Source: Thermodesulfobacteriota bacterium (GTDB lineage Bacteria > Desulfobacterota > DSM-4660 > Desulfatiglandales > Desulfatiglandaceae). Taken from it: 20,094 nt of DNA. Of this stretch, positions 14,988 through 20,094 are shown piece after piece; position 1 is the stretch's first letter; every line of letters starts with the position of its first letter. The position numbers were made by a program, and so were the translations under genes. The notes below the pieces were generated by a model that worked only from the letters and a program-made list of their open reading frames with translations, ran no database searches and was not told where the DNA came from. The stretch lies in assembly GCA_028278625.1 (NCBI GenBank), contig JANQDY010000029.1:1-20094 (forward strand). The letters are read 5' to 3'.

Positions 14988-17666
14988 TCAATTCCTTTTG
15001 ATCGGCAAATGAATGATGAACCTGCTTCCTTTTCCGGGTGTTGATTCCGCGGTCATGGTGCCACCGTGGTTTTCCGAAATAATGAAGTATGAGACCGACA
15101 GGCCAAGTCCGGTTCCCACTCCCAAACCCTTGGTGGTGAAAAAGGGATCGAAGACCCGCTTCCGAACTTCTTCTTCCATGCCGGGTCCGTTGTCTTCCAC
15201 TTCAATCCGTGCCGTATTTCCGTCCTGAAATAACCGCAAGATAATCCGCGGCGGTTCGGCCCGCTCTTTCGGTTCCGCCATGCTCTGCGCCGCGTTCTTA
15301 AGCAGATTTAGGATGACCTGCTGAATCTTCGTCTCCTCACAAGCCACATTGGGTAGATGGGGATCGTATTCACGCATGATTTCAATCTCCCTGAAATCAT
15401 ATTTCTTCTTCAAGTCATAGTCGCTGGAAGCCAGTGAGACGGTATTGTCCAGCAGCTCCGGAAGGGAATGATAAAGGAACACCGAATCACTTTTTCGGCT
15501 GAAACTGAGCATATTGTCAACTGTCTTTGCGGCCCGCTCCCCGGAAGACCTTATGGCTTCCAGCATCGCGAAAATATCGCGTTCTTCCATAAAGGACTTT
15601 ATGGCCCCAACGGTCGTTCCACTTTTCTCCGCGGCCCGTTGATTAGCGGGCAAATCCTGCGAGATGCGGTTGATTACCACTTGGGCATTCTGAAGAACCG
15701 AGGCGAGGGGATTGTTGATTTCATGGGCCATGCCCGCGGCCAGACCGCCCACCGACAGCATCTTTTCGGATTGAATCATCATCTCCTCCATTCGAACCCG
15801 TTCAGTGACATCGTCCACCCGTATGACCGCCCCTTCCATGCCGTTGCTGATGAGCGGATATACCGTTACATCCGAAAAGTGCTGCCCTCCTTCCACCAGA
15901 CCGGGCACTCTCCCGTCTTTAAGGGGTATTCGACTTTCGATGGCCTGTCGGACTTTTTCCATTTCTGACCCTAGCTGGGGAAACACATCCAGCAGTGAGC
16001 GTCCCCGGGCCTCCTCCGTTGAAATGCCGGTAACACTTTCCACCTCGCGGTTCCATTGGGTGACGCGTCCATCCTTGTCAACAGCTACCAATATGGAGGG
16101 CATGGAGTCCACAATATTCTTAAGCAGATTGCGAAGGCGGTCCAGTTCCGCCTCAGCCTTCTTTCGGTCGGTTATGTCAATGGAAGTCAGCATGATCGCT
16201 ATGGGCCGGCCTTCGGGATCAAGAACCAGACCTGCGGAGACCTGAACATGGAAAATCGATCCATCCACCCGCCTGGCCTTTATTTCGTCCCGCCAACTCC
16301 CTTCCTTCCGCAACATACGCTTCATTTCCTCTGATCGACCCTCAAGCACCCAGAAATCCTCCAGGGGGCGGCCAATGATTTCAGAGGGGTTTCGGATGGC
16401 CCAAATCTCTAAAAAGGATGGATTGGCATAGGTTATCAGTCTATCCATATCGGTGGTGACAATGGCCATTATGGTGGATTCAATGATATGTTCTTTGAAT
16501 CGAAGGGTGTCATAGGATTCGGACAGTTGTTCCGCCATGCTGTTCAACGCTTCTTCGATGACACGCCATTCATCGCTTCTGCCCAGATGAATGCGGGTGT
16601 CCAGATCTCCCCTCTCGAAACCTTCAATACCTTTACGGATGGCCAGAATGGGATTCCGAATAACTCTTCTGAAAACGGCGGAGGTCAAAAAACCGAGAGC
16701 GACCATTAGAAACGTGGCCAGCAACAGGGTTATGATGCCGGTTATTCTGAAGCTTCTGTCCAGTTTCGTGTCCACAGCTTCGATGGCCCGAACCACGTCA
16801 CGGTCCAAAGCCGCCATGATTTCGCCGGTCGTGGCTCTGGCTCTTTCAAGGGCCTTTTTTCGCCGGTCCAGTTCAAACATGACCCTGTGGAGCGCTTCAT
16901 TGTTTTTCCGAAAATCCAGAAGCTGGGTGATCAGGTTTTGCCCCAACCGGGCCACATCCAAATCAGATGCCGTTAATGTCCGGCAGCGTAAAATCAATTC
17001 GTCCAGAGCCGCAAGTATGACATCGTCTTCCAAAAGCTCGGCCCCATAATAATGCACGGGCCATGACTCGGCGCGCAGTTTTGCAATCTCCAGCAGGCTG
17101 GTATGGTAACCGGCAACCAAAGAAGCCAACTGTTCCATAATGGCCGTGTCTTCATCCTGAATGGTCAGGTCGATCAGGTTCTGTGAAATGATTTCCTCAA
17201 GGAGAAACATGGTATTATGGATGTCTGCCTCCGAAGCATCCAATAGGCTTAGCACATGGTTCACCGCGACACACTGCGCCAACAACAGTGACAGGTTTCG
17301 GGAAAAGGCCTTCAAGGGCTTTTCAAGGACCCGGCCCTTGTTCCGGTTCACCAGTTCTTCCGCCCGACCGCGCAAACGATTCCCTTCGATCTTGAGGGTT
17401 GCCCCTTTTCCGAGAGAGGTGTCCAATAACGACATCGTATCAGAATGGATTGAAAGGACCTCCCTTTCCGTTAACGCGTTAGTGGATACGTTTCGGATAT
17501 CGCCAACAATAACAGCCCGCATGATTTCATGGCTGTGGTGGAAAGCCCAGAAGATGACCAGACTGATGACCAGGAAGATGCCGCAGATGAGGCCGCTTAT
17601 CACCCAAAGCTTTGTGCTGATGCGAATATCTGCAAATCTGAATTTCGATTTCACGGATGATTCCAT
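14988..17666 (-). CDS. Membrane sensor histidine kinase, HAMP-PAS-PAS-HisKA-HATPase, 892 aa
   Basis: TM1 is ~20-42 and TM2 ~308-332. They enclose a periplasmic domain of about 265 residues rich in Leu/Glu/Arg heptads, predicted all-helical and reminiscent of TorS-type sensor domains. A HAMP domain (~333-385, with 'NPILAIRKGIEGFERGDLDTRI') is followed by PAS1 (~390-500, PAC end 'IDITDRKKAEAE') and PAS2 (~510-625). HisKA has H648 (GGLAAGMAHEINNPLASV), with a long insert at 665-700 common in deltaproteobacterial kinases. The ATPase has N787/N791, 'DNGPGM', 'FDPFFTTK' and 'GTGLGLS'. No receiver is attached, so the partner is probably the N-terminal receiver of the hybrid kinase 18 bp downstream. 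The gene starts 26 bp after a binding-protein gene, consistent with the periplasmic domain reading a binding protein. The ribosome binding site is weak. Confidence 0.92.
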   Translation of the reverse strand: MESSVKSKFRFADIRISTKLWVISGLICGIFLVISLVIFWAFHHSHEIMRAVIVGDIRNVSTNALTEREVLSIHSDTMSLLDTSLGKGATLKIEGNRLRGRAEELVNRNKGRVLEKPLKAFSRNLSLLLAQCVAVNHVLSLLDASEADIHNTMFLLEEIISQNLIDLTIQDEDTAIMEQLASLVAGYHTSLLEIAKLRAESWPVHYYGAELLEDDVILAALDELILRCRTLTASDLDVARLGQNLITQLLDFRKNNEALHRVMFELDRRKKALERARATTGEIMAALDRDVVRAIEAVDTKLDRSFRITGIITLLLATFLMVALGFLTSAVFRRVIRNPILAIRKGIEGFERGDLDTRIHLGRSDEWRVIEEALNSMAEQLSESYDTLRFKEHIIESTIMAIVTTDMDRLITYANPSFLEIWAIRNPSEIIGRPLEDFWVLEGRSEEMKRMLRKEGSWRDEIKARRVDGSIFHVQVSAGLVLDPEGRPIAIMLTSIDITDRKKAEAELDRLRNLLKNIVDSMPSILVAVDKDGRVTQWNREVESVTGISTEEARGRSLLDVFPQLGSEMEKVRQAIESRIPLKDGRVPGLVEGGQHFSDVTVYPLISNGMEGAVIRVDDVTERVRMEEMMIQSEKMLSVGGLAAGMAHEINNPLASVLQNAQVVINRISQDLPANQRAAEKSGTTVGAIKSFMEERDIFAMLEAIRSSGERAAKTVDNMLSFSRKSDSVFLYHSLPELLDNTVSLASSDYDLKKKYDFREIEIMREYDPHLPNVACEETKIQQVILNLLKNAAQSMAEPKERAEPPRIILRLFQDGNTARIEVEDNGPGMEEEVRKRVFDPFFTTKGLGVGTGLGLSVSYFIISENHGGTMTAESTPGKGSRFIIHLPIKRN

Positions 17667-17692
17667 GGAAAACTTCGAACCAACAAATCCTT

Positions 17693-18694
17693 TTATTTAA
17701 CCGACTCTATGAACTCGGCCCCTTTCAGATGAATCGCTTTGGGCTTGATCCCAAACGCCTTCAAGACCGTCACATTGATCATTACCCTGCCGCGTCGGTT
17801 CGTGGTAATGGGAATACCTGCCACCGGGGTCCCCGCCATGGCATCCTTAAGCATCCTGGCCGCCGTGGCGCCCTGTTCCTGGCCGGATTCCACAACACCG
17901 CACAAAATCCCGTATTTTATATTGATGCTGCTGCCTCCGATAATCGGCTTCCCAAAGGCTTGTGCCAAAACCGGTATGATTTCCCTGTCCGAAAGGGGTC
18001 GACCTTCTTTATCGGTAATCCCCTGCAGGGTTGGTATGAAAAGGGTATCGCATTGGTCGCGCACTTCATTTGCCATGGTCAGCATTTCATTCAGATTCTT
18101 CGGCATTCTGGCTGCCACGAACCTGACGGGAAAGGTGTGGGCTTTACGGTTGAGTTCCTCCAAAACGGCTTTACCGGTAGGACTATCGTACACAAAAAAG
18201 GCGAAGGTCTTTAGGGAAGGGAGCAGTTGCGTTGCCAATGCAAGGGATTGGCTGACGTGAAATCGTTCGAGAATTCCCGACACGTTGGACCCGGGGTATC
18301 CGTACTGCTCCGGTTCCGCATTAACCCCGCAAAACATCACCGGTGTCTTCACTTTGTCTTTCAGATAGGGAACCACAAACATGGATTGCGCATTATCGTC
18401 TACTGCAATGACACCGTCTGGCTTTAACTTTTGGTAAAGAGCATACGCCTCTCGGGCCTTTTGAGGTCCGCCCGGAAGATTCTGTTTCGTGTCCAAATAG
18501 AAATAAGTGATCTGGCATGTCCCCGACAAGACTGACTCGATGCCTTCTTTGACTTCAACCACCCAATTGTAAGCAGGATCGTAACTCATCACCACCAAAA
18601 CCCGACAGGATGTCCTTTTTGCCGCCAGGGAAGGTAATCCTGCGGTCATGAGGAAAAACACTCCGGTTACGCCTATTAGAATCAGTCGCCTCAT
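17693..18694 (-). CDS. Periplasmic substrate-binding protein, PF04392 type, 333 aa (copy 1)
   Basis: A signal peptide (1-25, ending SLAA) is followed by a two-lobe binding protein of the ABC_sub_bind (TrpX/BMP-like) family. Seen in order are 'CRVLVVMSYDPAYNWVVEVKEGI', 'DGVIAVDDNAQSMFVVPYL' (about 94-111), 'TPVMFCGVNAEPEQYGYPGSNVSGILER' (117-144), 'SPTGKAVLEEL', 'DTLFIPTLQGITDKEGRPLS', 'KPIIGGSSINIKYGILCGVV' and 'GIPITTNRRGRVMINVTVLKAFGIKP'. Known members bind amino acids or nucleosides and feed ABC importers, but no permease or ATPase is here. It is aligned without net indels over the first ~160 residues with the upstream copy, and both are 333 aa. The gap to that copy is 16 bp and to the kinase 26 bp. 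GAGAGGGA gives the ribosome binding site. It is probably a dedicated sensor ligand-binding protein. Confidence 0.88.
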   Translation of the reverse strand: MRRLILIGVTGVFFLMTAGLPSLAAKRTSCRVLVVMSYDPAYNWVVEVKEGIESVLSGTCQITYFYLDTKQNLPGGPQKAREAYALYQKLKPDGVIAVDDNAQSMFVVPYLKDKVKTPVMFCGVNAEPEQYGYPGSNVSGILERFHVSQSLALATQLLPSLKTFAFFVYDSPTGKAVLEELNRKAHTFPVRFVAARMPKNLNEMLTMANEVRDQCDTLFIPTLQGITDKEGRPLSDREIIPVLAQAFGKPIIGGSSINIKYGILCGVVESGQEQGATAARMLKDAMAGTPVAGIPITTNRRGRVMINVTVLKAFGIKPKAIHLKGAEFIESVK

Positions 18695-18710
18695 GATATC
18701 GTCCCTCTCT

Positions 18711-19712
18711 TCATTCTTCGGTTCGCACGAGCTCCACGCCTCTTAAAACAACCGGCTTGGGCTTGATGCCCAATTGCTTCATAACCGTTACATTGATAAT
18801 CCGTTTACCGGTTCTGTTGCGGGTGATCGGTATTTGGGAAACAGGGGTTCCCCGCATGGCTTTAAGCAACATCCTCGCGGCGGTCTCACCTTGTTCCCAA
18901 CCCCTTTGAACGACGGCACACAAGACGCCGTACCGAACGCCGTGGGCCACATTGGTGAAGGTGGGTTTACCAAAAGCGTTGGACACGGTTTTGATGGCCT
19001 CCTTTTCCGTAAGGGGCAGGCCGCGCTTGTCAGGAATTCCCTTCATGGTTCCCATGAACAACAAATCGGAATCTTTTTGCAGGGCCTTCGTCATCTCCAC
19101 TGCTTCTCCAATGTTCTTCGGGAGCTTGAAATCCATGGGCTTAAGGAAGAAATCCCCGGCTTCATTTTGAAATGTCTCCAAGTATGCCCTGCCCGTGGGA
19201 CTCTCTTTTTCAATGCCGCTAAACGTCTGAATGGAAGGAACCAGTTGTTTGGCCAATGCCAGGGATTCATTGATGTGCATCCGTTCCAAAATTCCTGAGA
19301 CGTTAGATGCGGGATAACCGTATTTTTCAGGGGTGGCGTTGACGCCACAAAACATCACAGGCGTCTTCACTTTGTCTTTCAGGTAAGGAACCACAAACAT
19401 GGCCTGGGCATTGTCATCGGCCGCTATAACGCCGTCCGGCTGCAATTCCCGGTACAAGGCATAAGCCTGTTTTGCTTTTTGGGGGCCAGCCTTGAGATTC
19501 CTCTTGGTGTCCATATAGAAATAGTTGATACAGGAATTGGGTCCCAGTACGGCCTCTATGGCTTTTCTCATTTCTTTGTGCCAATTGAGGTCTGCTTCAT
19601 AGCTCAGGACCACCAGAACTTTATACTTGGGTGGCGGGCACGTCTCTGCGAAAACGTCAAAGACGGAGAACGAGAATAAGAATAAGGCGAGACAAAAAGT
19701 CCTTTTGGTCAT
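18711..19712 (-). CDS. Periplasmic substrate-binding protein, PF04392 type, 333 aa (copy 2)
   Basis: First gene of the run. A signal peptide (1-22, ending DVFA before ETC) and the same two-lobe fold as its neighbour are visible. Shared motifs are 'YKVLVVLSYEADLNWHKEMRKAI', 'DGVIAADDNAQAMFVVPYL', 'TPVMFCGVNATPEKYGYPASNVSGILER' and 'RIINVTVMKQLGIKP'. Residues 105-126 are identical to copy 1. The second-lobe part that should shape the ligand pocket differs strongly ('PTFTNVAHGVRYGVLCAVVQRGWEQG' against 'PIIGGSSINIKYGILCGVVESGQEQG'; 'MGTMKGIPDKRGLP' against 'IPTLQGITDKEGRP'). The two copies probably bind related but different ligands. AAGGAGGG lies seven bases before the ATG. No ABC transporter partner is visible. 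Confidence 0.88.
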   Translation of the reverse strand: MTKRTFCLALFLFSFSVFDVFAETCPPPKYKVLVVLSYEADLNWHKEMRKAIEAVLGPNSCINYFYMDTKRNLKAGPQKAKQAYALYRELQPDGVIAADDNAQAMFVVPYLKDKVKTPVMFCGVNATPEKYGYPASNVSGILERMHINESLALAKQLVPSIQTFSGIEKESPTGRAYLETFQNEAGDFFLKPMDFKLPKNIGEAVEMTKALQKDSDLLFMGTMKGIPDKRGLPLTEKEAIKTVSNAFGKPTFTNVAHGVRYGVLCAVVQRGWEQGETAARMLLKAMRGTPVSQIPITRNRTGKRIINVTVMKQLGIKPKPVVLRGVELVRTEE

Positions 19713-20094
19713 TTTGGTTCCCTCCTTTTCATTGATCCAAGTATCGGAGTATCCTATTCCTTTACTGCGCCTTTACCGATTTTTGAAATTTCGATCTTTA
19801 TCCTTCTTTTGGAAATAATGAGAAAAAGGTTCAGAGGTTTTCTCGCCCAACGCCAGTAAGCCGTGGGACAGGGCGTTGAAATTTGCCGAAAAGCCGGTTG
19901 ATGTTAGAAAGAGCATGGAGAGTGGGTCTTCTGGAACAGACTGCCAAAAGATATAATTTACACGATTCGAGGGTTCATTGCAACCAAGGCTGCAAATACC
20001 TGGAATTCCGATATAAGGATTGATTGAAAAACATCGTTGGCAAAAGCAAGCTCGCGGGTGTGAGTCAGGAATTTTGAGCTATGGTCTCAGTCGT
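19713..20094. other. Upstream region of the six-gene run
   Basis: About 380 bp without a supported gene. On the minus strand it should carry the promoter of the operon. Beyond the strong ribosome binding site I see no convincing sigma-70 pair. A GG...CC arrangement in TTGGCAG-x4-TTCC (near 19930-19950, minus) falls short of a sigma-54 site because the -12 GC is missing. The hairpin at 19848-19878 would lie in the leader if transcription starts upstream of it. Confidence 0.45.
19848..19878 (-). promoter_or_regulatory. Inverted repeat in the operon leader
   Basis: CAACGCC (19848-19854) and GGCGTTG (19872-19878) are perfect 7-base arms around a 17-base loop, about 135 bp upstream of the first binding-protein start. 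It could be a leader hairpin or an operator. No T-run follows on either strand, so it is not a classical terminator. Confidence 0.3.

Noticed and set aside
19930..19950. Sigma-54 promoter for the six-gene run (TTGGCAG-x4-TTCC on the minus strand)
   Set aside because: The invariant GC of the -12 element is missing, and none of the window's kinases carries a sigma-54 activator domain.
1..20094. CRISPR arrays, tRNA or rRNA genes
   Set aside because: No regularly spaced short direct repeats and no cloverleaf or rRNA-like stretch were seen on either strand by reading.

Overview
The window looks like chromosomal DNA from a Gram-negative, probably Desulfobacterota (deltaproteobacterial) bacterium. 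This is inferred from the types of PAS histidine kinases, the FadE/DmdC-size acyl-CoA dehydrogenase, the PF04392-type substrate-binding proteins and the lipoproteins. There is no rRNA, tRNA or other taxonomic marker, so the assignment is tentative.

Left part (1-6930) is an accessory, partly decayed region with low gene density. It holds the 3' end of a plus-strand gene (1-75). Next is a minus-strand pair: a HEPN-like protein with an R-x4-H motif and a 66-aa partner (975-289). A 72-aa Cys-containing protein (1328-1546) lies between two diverged copies of a ~220-bp repeat in inverted orientation (1022-1250 and 1900-2120); a shorter related copy lies near 4700-4765. Two lipoproteins (3093-2470 and 4420-3482) flank a broken class III nucleotidyl cyclase fragment (3389-3180), and the second lipoprotein ends in an odd Cys-rich tail. 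Three small minus-strand genes follow: unknown 116 aa, a 109-aa three-helix membrane protein and a 97-aa DUF4242-like protein. Among them lie long gene-poor stretches and homopolymer tracts of 10 C and 9 G.

Middle part (6932-9480) is a divergent pair: an exported YadA-head/peptidase-S74 protein that should cleave itself (minus) and an exported protein fusing two EF-hand loops to an amidohydrolase-2 domain (plus).

Right part (19712-9560, all minus) is a tightly packed six-gene operon-like run. In order of transcription it holds two co-linear paralogous periplasmic binding proteins of the PF04392 family and a membrane histidine kinase with a ~265-residue, probably helical periplasmic domain. 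Then come a soluble REC-PAS-PAS-PAS-HisKA-HATPase-REC hybrid kinase, an acyl-CoA dehydrogenase and an SDR oxidoreductase. Gaps are 16, 26, 18, 7 and 39 bp. No ABC permease or ATPase is present. The simplest reading is that the binding proteins act as sensors for the kinase, as in TorT/TorS, and that the signal is tied to use of an acyl-CoA-type compound by the two enzymes. This is the most interesting system in the window. The link between sensing and catabolism is inference from gene order.
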